Shown: in pieces, positions 1 to 10,429 of the stretch
Layout of the letters: each line of letters starts with the position of its first letter
Numbering within the stretch: position 1 is the stretch's first letter
Assembly: GCA_963930655.1 (NCBI GenBank)
Contig: OZ005617.1
Coordinates: 2,606,501 to 2,670,500 of the forward strand
Reading direction: 5' to 3'
Source of the DNA: Myrica gale
Taxonomy: Eukaryota; Streptophyta; Magnoliopsida; Fagales; Myricaceae
DNA length: 64,000 nt
Notes under the pieces: model-generated
The model's database searches: none
What the model saw: the letters and a program-made list of their open reading frames with translations, nothing else
Told to the model about the DNA's origin: nothing
Made by a program: the position numbers and the translations under genes

Positions 1-850
1 GGCTCCCTCTTGTCGCGCGAATGGGGGGTCTCTCCCGTTCGATTTTTTTTAATGAAATGCCAGGTGGACGTGAGGGTTTTTTTTTTAAAAAAAACATACA
101 CGTGTGGCGATGTTATTGGTGGTGACGTGGCCCACCGTTAGCTGACTGTGCACAGAGGAGACGGAATTGGACTGAAGGACCAAATCGATAAATGAGTATA
201 ACGTAAGGACTTATGTGACCAAATTGTAAACCCAGGGACGAAATTGATAAAGAACATAAAACACAGGGACTATTTTGGTCATTAACCCTAATTTTTAAGC
301 TATCTATGGAGATTTTTCCTCAGATGGCTCTGTTACATATAAGAATTTCAATTGTAACATCTATATACGTGTACAGACCTCTGCATTTATATAGCGTGAC
401 AAGATGAATAGAATTAAGTGGTCTCCCACGATCAAAGCCTTCCTTCTATAATCTATTTGTGAGCAGCAGGAGATTCTATGGAAATTTGTCCTCTGATAGC
501 TCTGTTACCGTTGGAAACAATTTGAGCAAAGGCACGTACTATATATAATTATATACACACATTTATGTGCACACCGAAAAGGGAAGGAATTTGGGGCCTT
601 GGGCATGCTGTCGAAACAGCATGATCAGGGTTAAGGTGAAGAAAGCGAAGGCAGTTTGGTACAAGGATCTCAATTACAATCCCTTTCTTCCAGTTCCCAA
701 GAGTCAACTTCTGATAATAAAAATACAAATAGCTAACATTAATTAACAATTCATTTCAGCCCAAAAATTGGAGGAATCTGACTTCTTCGATCCAAGACTT
801 CAAGAACTAGAGAGGATTGATTTCTTTAAACTACAAAGGCTTTAGCAGTT
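1..850. other. Intergenic, repeat-like
   Basis: I see no gene here. Positions about 170-290 read like the end of a plant repeat, with several clauses of the type 'gggac(g)aaattgata' and 'ggactattttggtcatta'. This wording recurs in dispersed plant repeats, but the element is cut by the window edge and cannot be classified. Short open frames in the interval show no family resemblance. Confidence 0.3.
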
Positions 851-1053
851 TACGTTTACCAATTCAAAATCCAACCAGGCATATAACGTAAAAAGAAAAG
901 GCAGAAAGGAGCAGGAGTTGCTTTGTTTTACCCTTCGACGCTCCACTATTAAGGACTTGGAAGTTTGAACGCTTCTGCTGCCCTCGCATTTCATTCTCTG
1001 TTTGTCAGTGCTGCCAATGAAGTGAGTTAACATCGCTTACTTGGATAAGAAGC

Positions 1054-1286
1054 ATGAGAGGACCCATGAAAGCGTTTTCCGTTCTTTACTTTCTGTGCTG
1101 TACATTCTCCATCTCTGTAGTCTCAACCGCTGTAGACACCATTGGTACAACTCAGTCAATTAAAGATGGTGCAACCATAGTTTCATCTGGTGGGATTTTT
1201 GAGCTGGGATTCTTTAGCCCGGGAAATTCTTAGAGTCGGTTTGTAGGAATATGGTACAGGAAGATATCTACAAGGACAGTGGTATG
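1054..1286 (+). pseudogene. 5' fragment of a G-type lectin S-receptor-like kinase, interrupted
   Basis: The frame opens with MRGPMKAFSVLYFLCC, a signal-peptide-like start. It continues with a recognisable S-domain kinase N-terminus (VDTIGTTQSIKDG, then FELGFFSPGNS). An in-frame TAG lies at 1231-1233, where intact relatives have Lys or Thr (SPGNS-K-SR). Homology resumes after the stop (SRFVGIWYRK, TRTVV) and ends abruptly at 1286, where a retrotransposon LTR begins. The expected next residues, WVANRDNP, are missing. The fragment is about 78 codons against roughly 800 in the family. It lies opposite in strand to the two intact paralogues at 12940-16415 and 23908-27466, so it is a separate dead copy. 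Confidence 0.85.
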
Positions 1287-3428
1287 TGAAAAATCTGTTT
1301 AGACACCGAAGAACACCTAGAAGAGGGTGAATAGGTGTTGTTACTTTCTTTTTCTATGAATAAACAAATTTATAACAAGTCCTAAAAGAGTCATCTAGAT
1401 CCGAAAAGTATTTAACAATCAACAAATATGCAGTTGAATATTAAAACAAATATCAAAGAAAGATATCAATCAGAAATAATAGATCAATCACACGCCAAGA
1501 CACGAGATTTGATGACGAAGTGGAAAACCTTATCAAAGGAAAAAATCACTCTGAGTTAACAGCCACCAAAAATTCACTAGAAGATAAACCTTACACCGGT
1601 GACTCAGACACGGGCAACATCCAGTTGCTTGACTCTGACAACCCCGAAGTAATAATCTAGGTAATCCAACCTAGACCCGCTCCCTTGCGGTTAACCCCTG
1701 CCTTCTGAGGTTCTTCTTGTAAATCTCTTTAACACCGGTAACTTCGGCTGCCAATCTCCTTAAGTTCTCTGAAGACCTCTCACGGGAGGTTGTTTTCAAT
1801 GGTGATTCAGGTGATTGATGTGGGAGAGAGAAAATATAAACACTTTATGTGCAAAGGTCTCAAAGCATATTTCTCTCAAGCATAAGACACCAAAGAATGG
1901 AGGAAATAACTTGGGTAATCATCTTGGACGAATGTCTCGCGGTTTAAATAGAAAAAGATAAGAAAATTTGAAATCAAAAGATTTCGCTCGAGCTAAGCTA
2001 GGGCGAAGATAGGGCGAAACTCACTGTATAAAAATGCAGGAATTTAGCTCGAGCGAAGTTAAGGCGAATCTTGGGCGAAATGATCCCGGAGATAATTGTG
2101 AGAGATTTTAGGAATGGATACTGGTCCGTGAATTTGAACTTCTTCTTCAAATTTTAAACACTCTTCAACTTTATCTTTTTCATCATCCTTCTTTAAAGAT
2201 ATCCTCATCTCTTTTCAAATTTGAATGACTCTTATCCTCTTTGAAAGACATCCTCATCTCTTTTTAAATTTGAATGACATTTATCCTCTTTGAAAGATAT
2301 CCTCATCTCTTTTCAAGTTTTAATGACTCTTATCCTCTTGAGCACTTTAAACAAACACTAATTCAAAAAAATAACTCAACTTAAAATTGACACGGAATCT
2401 TGCCAACATTCAAAATACTAACAATCTCCCCCTTTGGCAATTCCGTGACAAACCTAAAAAAATAAAAGAAGACAAAGGTCCTTGTCAATCACCAAAGCAA
2501 GAATCTGTTTACATTTTTTACTCACCCCTATGACTTAAAATAAGTGTTCAAGAGTCTTCTGAAAAAATGGTTCCTGAAAAATAATTTTCAATAACCAAGT
2601 GAAAAACATAGGAAACACAGAGATATAAAAAAATCAACAAACTAAAATCAGAGAGTATTACTCCCTTTAAACTATTCTCCCCCTTTTTGTCACGAATGGT
2701 CAAAGAAAAATTATGATTTCAGAACAATCAAAGATAATAGTCAAACGAAGAACTATGTCAATATAAAAAAAATGATCACAGTGAAAGACAATCAAAATCA
2801 CTGGACTTAGAGACATACATGTGAACTCTCAATAGCATGTATGACAATATAAAAACACCTTATATACATGGATATCCATAATCATCGATTTTATGTCATA
2901 CGTCTCTATTTGGTTTTAGAACTTTGATCTAAAATTTATCAAATAGCAAATGTGTGTGATGAATCAAACATAATCTAAGAGACTTAAGACCTTAAATTTA
3001 TGAGCAGAAATGAGGCTAACAAATGAAACTAGTTGTGAGAGGGAACAAAAACCAAAGAGTGAAAGTCAAACCTAATAGTGAAATCAGGAGATTTCGCTCG
3101 AGCTAATCTTGGACGAATGTCTCACGGTTTAAATAGAAAAAGATAAAAAAAATTTGAAATCAGGAGATTTCGCTCGAGCTAATCTAGGGCGAAGATAAGG
3201 CGAAACTCACTGTATAAAAATGCAGGAATTTAGCTCGAGCGAAGTTAGGGCGAAGCTTGGGCGAAATGATTCCGGAAATAATTGTGAGAGATTTTAGGAA
3301 TGGATACTGGTCCGTGAATTTGAACTTCTTCTTCAAATTTTAAACACTCTTCAACTTTATCTTCTTCATCAACATTCTTTAAAGATATCCTCATCTCTTT
3401 TCAAATTTGAATGACTCTTATTCTCTTT
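1287..3428 (-). mobile_element. Deleted Copia-like LTR element (element A)
   Basis: One LTR spans 1287-2423 (TGAAAAAT...ACTAACA). It is followed by a minus-strand polypurine tract, seen on plus as 'aatctccccctttgg' at 2423-2437, which fixes the orientation as minus. Only about 670 bp of internal sequence remains and no gag or pol reading frame is visible. A partial second LTR copy (about 3102-3428) repeats 1918-2245 with a few mismatches, including the shared words 'ctcgagcgaagtta' and 'gatactggtccgtgaat'. A short piece (3081-3108) is duplicated again at 3155-3182. The right end breaks off inside the LTR, where the oppositely oriented element B starts. Its LTR resembles that of the element at 17417-23074. 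Confidence 0.75.
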
Positions 3429-6400
3429 GAGAGGTTCTCGATCCCTGCAATGGAGCATATTCGAATGGTGTGTTTTGGGTAGGAAAACAAGTGTGTTAGA
3501 CTAGGATTGTGTGTATTCTTGAGTGTATGGATCACTTTTTATTTCGAAGTTTGAAAAGATAGTGAAATCGATACCTGGCCTACGGTCCCGGAGTTTTTTT
3601 TCTCTTGGAATTTGTTTCCAAGAGATTTTCTCTTCGTAACCAATATTGGTGTCTCTGTATGTGGTGAATGATTAGTTTGTGTTGTTCTTGTTAAGTATTG
3701 ATAATCATTGAATGACAAGATTGGAATAGTTAAGTGTTCTTGATGTAAATAATCTTAGGTATAGATTCTGATCTACATGATTTATCTTCCGCTTTGATAA
3801 ATTGTGTTGTTGTAATTTTAATATTAAAATTAATTATCTGTTCTTGTGTAGCTTGTGCAGAAATTGTAGTTAAGTTCAAATAGTTATAAGAAAAGTTATA
3901 GAACCTATGCACCCCCTCTAGGTTCTGTTAGTATTGGATTTGAGTCTTAAATCATTCCATTCAATGAAAGGGTCGTGCAATATAGTGCTTGGTTGCCTCG
4001 GTAGTTATAATAAATGAACTCAAGCACGTGGCTTTTGTTTCAAAAAGGACAAGCTTTTTTTTTTTACTTTTTCTACTTAGTTGAAAAGTCCACCAACGTT
4101 TGTTTATGTTGTTTTTTCTTCTTTTATCTTATATTTTCAATATTATCCTTGTAAATCACCTTTACCCTAACATCTTGCCGACACTTTCTTTAGCTCTCTT
4201 GTTTCTCTTTGCGTCGTTCGTCCTTCTCTTGAGTGCAGTAGGTGTTGTGTGTTGCACCTTGGTTCCTCATTTGCCTTTGTTGATTTTTTTAAAAAGCTTT
4301 GTTTAATCATCACTTTGTTAAGAATAAGGTACAATTTCTCTCTCTTCTTTTTAAATTGTCTAAAATGTGAGATTTGTTTGTTTATAGTTGAGTGGTCCCG
4401 AAATTGATTGGGTTGTTTTGTTATGAAAGAGTTTTATATTTCTTTCTCATTTTCCATGTGTTTCTTTCATTCTATTGATTGCATTTGTTAATCTAGATTC
4501 AATCTATGTGTCAAGTATTATATGTTTTTGAAATCTAGGTTTTCTAATTTTCTCCTCTTTTCGAATAATCCAACATTTGAGAAATTATGTGTCATATTTT
4601 TTCTGGGACATATAATATTTTGGTTTGTATATCAAGTGCTATCTTGTACAATGTATTTTGGTTTTGGAAATTACATTGTATGCATTCGGGTCCCATGAAT
4701 ATTCTTTTGGTATCAGAATTTTTTTGTTAAGAAAACAAAAATTCTTGATATTTCGTTATTAAAAATTCTGATTAAATTAGTATAGTGTTTCATTTTCAAT
4801 AATGGGATGGCTTAAATGTTCATATATCAAAACTAAGTATGAATTACTTGATTAATTCACTATCTTGCATAATTGACTTGGATTTTTTTGGAAAATAATT
4901 TTTTATTAAAGAATATGTCTATTTGGATTATACATTGTTCATGGAATTTTCTTTTTGTTATTTCAGTTCCTTGTTTATTCATATAAGTTTGTGCTAAAAT
5001 ACTATATAATTTTCTATGTAAAAAACAATGCTTATTTCTTTATCTTAATGTTGGATATGAAACTATATTCTCTGTTGCATTGAATATTTTGGTCTATTGA
5101 TTAAATGAGTTGGTTTTGGTATTCATTGGCTTCGGTTGTTATTATTATGTATGTACCTTGTTGGTTATTTTCACATACCTATGCATTTCATGTGAAATTT
5201 CTTTTGTGGAAATGTGATCTTTTGACTGCATGTACAGAACTTTGTTATTGGTTCTGAAAAATTAAAGATGTTTGCTCTATGGCTCATTATTTTTGTTTTA
5301 TATGGAAATCATATTTGAATATATTTGGTCTTGTTGGTTGTTCAATTCTCATGTGGTTATGCAATACATGTGTTAAATTTTTAATAGACTTGTGATTTTT
5401 ATCTGTAGCACCATAAATGGTTATATGACTATTAAATAATTTGTTTGTATGTTGTTACATATTCTACTATAATGATATGACATATTTTGCTGACATTACT
5501 GCTTAGTAGAGAATTTCATAGAATTTGATGTTAAGATTGGATCCTCCATAGTTGCAAATGCTCCATTGTCATTATTTTTATTAGGGAGTATTATATATTG
5601 AGGGGGAGTAATACTCTAAACAGCTACTGAGGAAGAGGACGACGACAATTCTGTTGGTGAAGAAAATCTATCTTCTGGTGCTGAAGATTCTGAATAGTCC
5701 CTTTTGGCTCACTTTTTCCCAAAAAGGGGGAGTCGTAATATTATCTCATTTTTTGTGTTCTGTTCTTATGTCTATATCTAAAATTGCTATGTTTAATGTT
5801 GATATTTGAACAAACTGGTTGGGATAATTGCTAATAGTATACTTGATGGGATGTGATATTATGGAGTTGGATTGTGACACTTGTGATGTTTTGTAGTGCA
5901 CATATTTTATTTTTTGTTAAATCTGATGGTGAATTGGGAGATGTAGCATTGAAGTGTATTACATTTGTTTCACTTCTTGTTCTATTTGGATATTATAAGT
6001 CTATTAAACATGATGATTGTGTGCTGTTATTTTTTTACTATGATTGTATTGTGGACCTATATTAATCTTTATATACGGGTTTCACGTGATTGTCTTTTGC
6101 TAATTATTTCAATCTGAATAATTTGTTTGCTACTGATTCCTTTTCTATAAACAATGTTGTTTAATTTGTAGTTGGTAGATCTGTTGATAACAAATGGTAA
6201 TTTGTTGTCTTTGTTGATGAGACGCATGATATGATATGTTGGTTGATAACAAATGATGTTTAATCTTTGGCCTCCTCCTTGACAAAAGGGAGAGAAGTTG
6301 ATGTTTTCGTTTCATTTGTTTCATTTTAGAAAAGTTGATACTAAGTTGTTAGCTGATGATTACTCTTATGTTGTTATTGTCTATGTTAGAACATGCTAAT

Positions 6401-7848
6401 ACATAGGGGAGAGTTCATCTATCTTGTATGGAATACTTGTCTCAGGGGGAGAGTAGTATTCTTACAATTCTTGCTTATTCATTTCTGATCTAATGTAGGT
6501 TTGTTGTTTGTGTATTGTTGAGTTGTGTAATGTTGGTTTTTGAAAATCTCAGTAATTTATAGAATATGCTATGTTAAAGTACATAGGCCGGTCTATTGTA
6601 AATGGGTTCTGTGGTGGTGATCAACAGAATCCATGTTTTAGGGTTGGGATTGTTTTTGTCATGAAGTTAGCCAAATGGGAGATTGTTAAGGAATATTTTA
6701 GTTGGCTATACTTCATATGTAACCTAATTTATTTCCTGAGATATTGAGATGGGTCAAAACGTCTATGAAGAAGTGAAGATTGCAGTGAAGAGAGAGTATT
6801 TCTTCAGAAATATCAAATCAGCTAGAAGTCAGATGCAAGTCAGACAGAAACGCGAATTAAAGAACGGTTGAAACAGAAATTGGTTAGTCCGTTTCTAACT
6901 AAATGTGTGACGTCATGAAAGACTCAAAAAGCTCAGAACCTTCCACATTAACCGTGAGTCACCCTTAGCTTATAACCCCTTCATTCTATTTTCAAAGAGA
7001 ACTTGGAGAGCTTAGAAAAATGCAGATTGTGCGTTCAACGTAAAGCTCCCTCTCAAAACCTTTTGCCCATTTTCTCTAAGTCTTTGTGTGTATGAACTAA
7101 TAATGGAGCCTTGAATATTAACCCATCTTGTTAGGATTCTTAGTTCTATATCTAATCACCATATTTATTTCCCCAAATGAGATTCAAGATTTTCGGAGGT
7201 TGCTGAAATCTTGAAGGTCCAATTGTCATGTTCGTGCGGTTGCTGTTGTTGCTGGTTTGCAATGAAGAATGACAAGGTATGAATAGCTAGGTAAAGATAG
7301 TTAGCTTTTCGAATGGATGAGAGGTTCTCGATCCCTGCAATGGAGCAGATCCGAACGGTGTGTTTCGTGTAAGAAAGCAAGTGTGTTAGACTAGGATTGT
7401 GGGTATTCTTGAATCTATGGATCACCTTGTATTTTGAGTTTGAAAAGCTAGTGAAATCGTTACCTAGCCTACGGGCCCGAAGAGTTTTTTCTCTTGGAAT
7501 TTGTTTCCAAGAGATTTTCTCTTCGTAACCAATATTGATGTCTTTGTATGTGGTGAATGATTAGTTTGTGTTGTTCTTGTTAAGTATTGATAATCATTGA
7601 ATGACAAGATTTGAATATTAAGTGTTCTTGATGTAAAGAATCTTAGGTATAGATTCTGATCTACATGATTTATATTCTGCTTTGATTGTGTTGTTGTAAT
7701 TTTGATATTGAAATTACTGATCTGTTCTTGTGTAGCTTGTGCAAAAATTGTAGTTAAGTTCAAATAGTTACAAGAAAAGTTATAGAACCTATTCACCCTC
7801 CTCTAGGTTATGTTAGTATTGAATTTGAGTCTTAAATCATTCCCTTCA
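3429..7848 (+). mobile_element. Non-autonomous LTR retrotransposon (element B)
   Basis: The 3' LTR is 6684-7848 (begins TGTTAAGG, ends about TTCA). It is preceded by the polypurine tract 'gccaaatgggagat' at 6670-6683. The 5' LTR is truncated: only 3429-3963 survives, matching 7321-7848 with scattered mismatches and small gaps. The 2.7-kb interior is T-rich and holds no polyprotein frame. At about 5600-5700 there is an acidic coding relic (EEEDDD-like, then a stop) followed by 'aaaaagggggag', a feature of the 3' part of SIRE-like Copia elements. A PBS-like word 'tggtatcaga' sits at about 4709, oddly far from the LTR. The element cannot encode its own enzymes. Confidence 0.7.
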
Positions 7849-8640
7849 CAGAGGAGTAAAGATTCACGCGTCGAGTCTACACTTCTTTTCGATTTTCACT
7901 TCTTGAAACCAATTATCATTACTCGGGCTGCTTGTCAAAGTTGTTCTCCTATGTCTCTGAGTCACTCGTCTTTCATGTGGAGAAGCTGGACCTCATAGAA
8001 AGCTTGTTCTCTTTAGTCCTTATCTTTCTTTCTTTCTTTTTTTGGGCCAGGAGCTAGCAGTCCTTGTTCCCATTCAATGACTATAGCAGCTCGGCAAATT
8101 TAAAAAAAAAAAACAGAGGTTGGACAGGATTTCATCCCGAAGTATTAGCTTTGGTCTTAGCCTTGTATGACTTTCAGTATCTTCTCTCCTTGTGGACTCA
8201 ACAAGTGGCTTAGAATTTCCTAGTTTTTTTCTTTTTCGGCGGCTGGAAATGGACCTCGAGTTGTTGGAACTGGCTTTCACCAGCTGCAAAAGGGGACTTT
8301 GTATCTCCTTTAACTGGATGGAGAACATGCACGCTGGGTCAAGGCGAGGGATTGTGAAGTCTCTAGCTGGGGATACCATTGAAAGTGCCTCTTTTATGTG
8401 TCCATCTTGGTATATTTGTGTGTCAATTTTCTTTCTCATCTTCAGAGTAATGCGCCTTAAACCAATAAGTCACTCCTATTTAGCCTTCTAAACCACATAG
8501 CGTTGTTAAGCAATTAAGAAAGATTAGATATATATATGTCTGTGTGACAACTTGGTTGAAACGTACAGGTCCTCTTTTGTTTGACACAATGGAGGGGGCA
8601 AATTCCATAATTGGTTGGCTTTGTTGATTAGTTTTGGTAT
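7849..8640. other. Unassigned interval
   Basis: No gene is recognised. Two overlapping open frames on opposite strands around 8074-8491 have no family signature and look like chance frames. Composition resembles that of old transposon debris, and the next interval is LINE-derived. Confidence 0.3.
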
Positions 8641-9129
8641 TGGGATATTTATAAGGGGCCAAAAATTAATAAGGAGACTATATATGGCGTTCTAGGACTT
8701 CTATTACAATAGAATAACAACAAATATACAGCTAGTTCTCTATGGAAGCATCTGTCAGATTCTATAGGAATACCTTTCACTCCAAGGAATAGGATGATGT
8801 GGACGGCTAGGGTAGAGTTTTGGTTTTCTAAGGCTAATCGGATTTCGCAAAGAGGTTTTCGTATTGCCATTATCCCTTGTTTCTTGAATTGGTAGTTTTG
8901 GAGATCACAATGTCGTATGAAAATAGAGAACATTGCTCTTCCTTTTCATTCCTTAAGGATGTCGATTAGGTGGTGCCTTGGTGAGTCATCCACACGGTCT
9001 AGAAAATTTACATACTTAGATGAGGTTGATTTTCATGTGCTCAGTTTCTTTGGGCATTCAGGTTCGTCAAATACAAAAGCTTACCATACGGTTTGTGAGG
9101 TGGATTCTTCCTTTGATAGGGAGAGTAAT

Positions 9130-9480
9130 TGTTCGAGACTATAATAAGAAATTTGGCTAATAATCAGGCGGAACTCAAGGAGTTTCTTGATGGGCTCCAG
9201 CTTTGTTTTGATTTAAATTGTCAAGGGTGACTTTAGAGCGTAATTCCCAAGTTTTTATTACTTAGTTGAAGCAAGGGAGATGTTCTTTATAGTCGACTTG
9301 GGAGGATTGGGAAAAAGGTGTAAAGTTTAGTAAGAGAAATGGAAGAAATGGTCCATCATGTTTTTCAAGTGGCCAACCAAGTAGCTGATGCATTATCAAA
9401 ATTAAAAGGTGCTGGTGTGAGCAATTATTGCTCAAGTTTCTCAGACTTTTCTTTGGAGGTTGCTGGTCTTATTTGTAAAG
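9130..9480 (+). pseudogene. Degenerate LINE-type RNase H (RVT_3) fragment
   Basis: One frame reads TIIRNLANNQAELKEF then LDGLQLC, the usual 'N..AEL.A...GL.L' helix of plant LINE-encoded RNase H domains. After frameshifts and stops, EMEEMVHHVFQVANQVADAL follows at about 9340-9400, the matching C-terminal 'H..R..N..AD.LA' motif. No catalytic aspartates can be placed in an open frame. The upstream sequence (8640-9130) may belong to the same element but is too decayed to call. It is clearly non-functional. Confidence 0.6.
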
Positions 9481-9566
9481 ATAGGACTATTTTGCCTTCA
9501 ATTCCTTTTGGGTAGTTTTGATTTGATTTTTTTGGACTTGATGTAATCACGATTTTTTTACCTTCA

Positions 9567-9670
9567 ACATGTGTAATATTTAATTAAAATAAAGTGAAGT
9601 GCAAAGTTAGGTTTCAAACTCAGGATTTTGGCCTCAATATTATATGAATCTACCACTTATCTCAAAGCTT
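9567..9670 (-). repeat. Degenerate partial copy of the 267-bp LTR element family
   Basis: Words such as 'taatatttaatt', 'aaagttaggtttca' and 'gaatctaccacttatc' match in order the internal domain and one LTR of the complete element at 9855-10121. No TSD or second LTR is visible. Confidence 0.5.
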
Positions 9671-9696
9671 AAGACTACTTAAGTGAATCTGTAAAC

Positions 9697-10425
9697 AAAA
9701 CCCAGCTGCCTTGGCTTAGGCAATATACACTCAATACTGCTTAACATTACACATTACAACCGCAGATGACATGTCGGATTTATCTTCTGGTCTTTGCACA
9801 AATAAAAGACCCACCTGAATGCATGGCATAACACTTTCGAGAGGAGGCATGAGTTGTGAATCTACCACTCATCCCAAAAGTTGATAGGAAGAGGAAAATT
9901 TTATTATTTGAATTATATTCTCTAACACTTCCTCTCACGTGTGGGTCAGACTCTCCTTTAATTGAGAGGTCCAACACGTGCAATATTTAATTGAAATTGG
10001 GGTGCAGAGTTAGGTCTCATCAGGATCTTAGCTTTGATACCATGTGAATCTACCACTCATCCCAAAAGCTTTAGCTGATAGGAAGAAGAAAAATTTATTA
10101 TTTGAATTATATTCTCTAACATGAGTCACACAAGAATTTGTTGATCAGTAGTTCCATTAGTCTATCTTCAATTAACATTCTCCATGCCTGAAACAAATCA
10201 AACCCACATATCTTAGTCCAACTATCTCTGAATTTGTCCATGAGTCATGACTATTATAAGGGCATTAGGATACAAGAGGCATAAAATGAACCCCTACACT
10301 GCAAGGGACTACACAGCTAATAAAAGGTTTCCTTTACAAAATCAATTTAGTGGAATGCCTATTCTTCCAACTTACATGTCCAATAAGGTTAGGTTGTTGT
10401 AAGATTGCGAATTCGTAGTGGATTA
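9697..10425 (-). pseudogene. 3' kinase fragment of an S-receptor-like kinase, split by an insertion
   Basis: 9697-9842 aligns base for base with 13032-13165, the last exon of the intact kinase gene at 12940-16415 (region encoding [20 protein letters not shown]). It has frameshifts and stops, for example a stop just after the KDQK-like stretch. Alignment resumes at about 10127-10190 with the start of the same exon and its acceptor 'gcctgaaac'. Near 10370-10410 it meets the preceding exon end ('acatgtcc'). The break between the two halves is exactly the small LTR element at 9855-10121. Only the last two exons of the family are represented, so this is a dead partial duplicate. Confidence 0.75.
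9855..10121 (-). mobile_element. Complete 267-bp LTR retrotransposon (SMART/TRIM type)
   Basis: The element begins TGTGAATCTACC and ends CTCTAACA, so it has TG...CA termini. Direct LTRs are 9855-9927 (73 bp) and 10043-10121 (79 bp), alike except for a short indel and a few substitutions. A perfect 5-bp target duplication 'tgagt' flanks it (9850-9854 and 10122-10126). Read on the minus strand, the LTR is followed directly by TGGTATCAAAGC, a primer-binding site for initiator tRNA-Met. The other LTR is preceded by the purine tract GAGAGGAAG. The interior is only 115 bp and non-coding. The size is below that of ordinary TRIMs and in the range described as SMARTs (small LTR retrotransposons). It must have been mobilised in trans. 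Confidence 0.88.
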
Positions 10426-10429
10426 ATTT

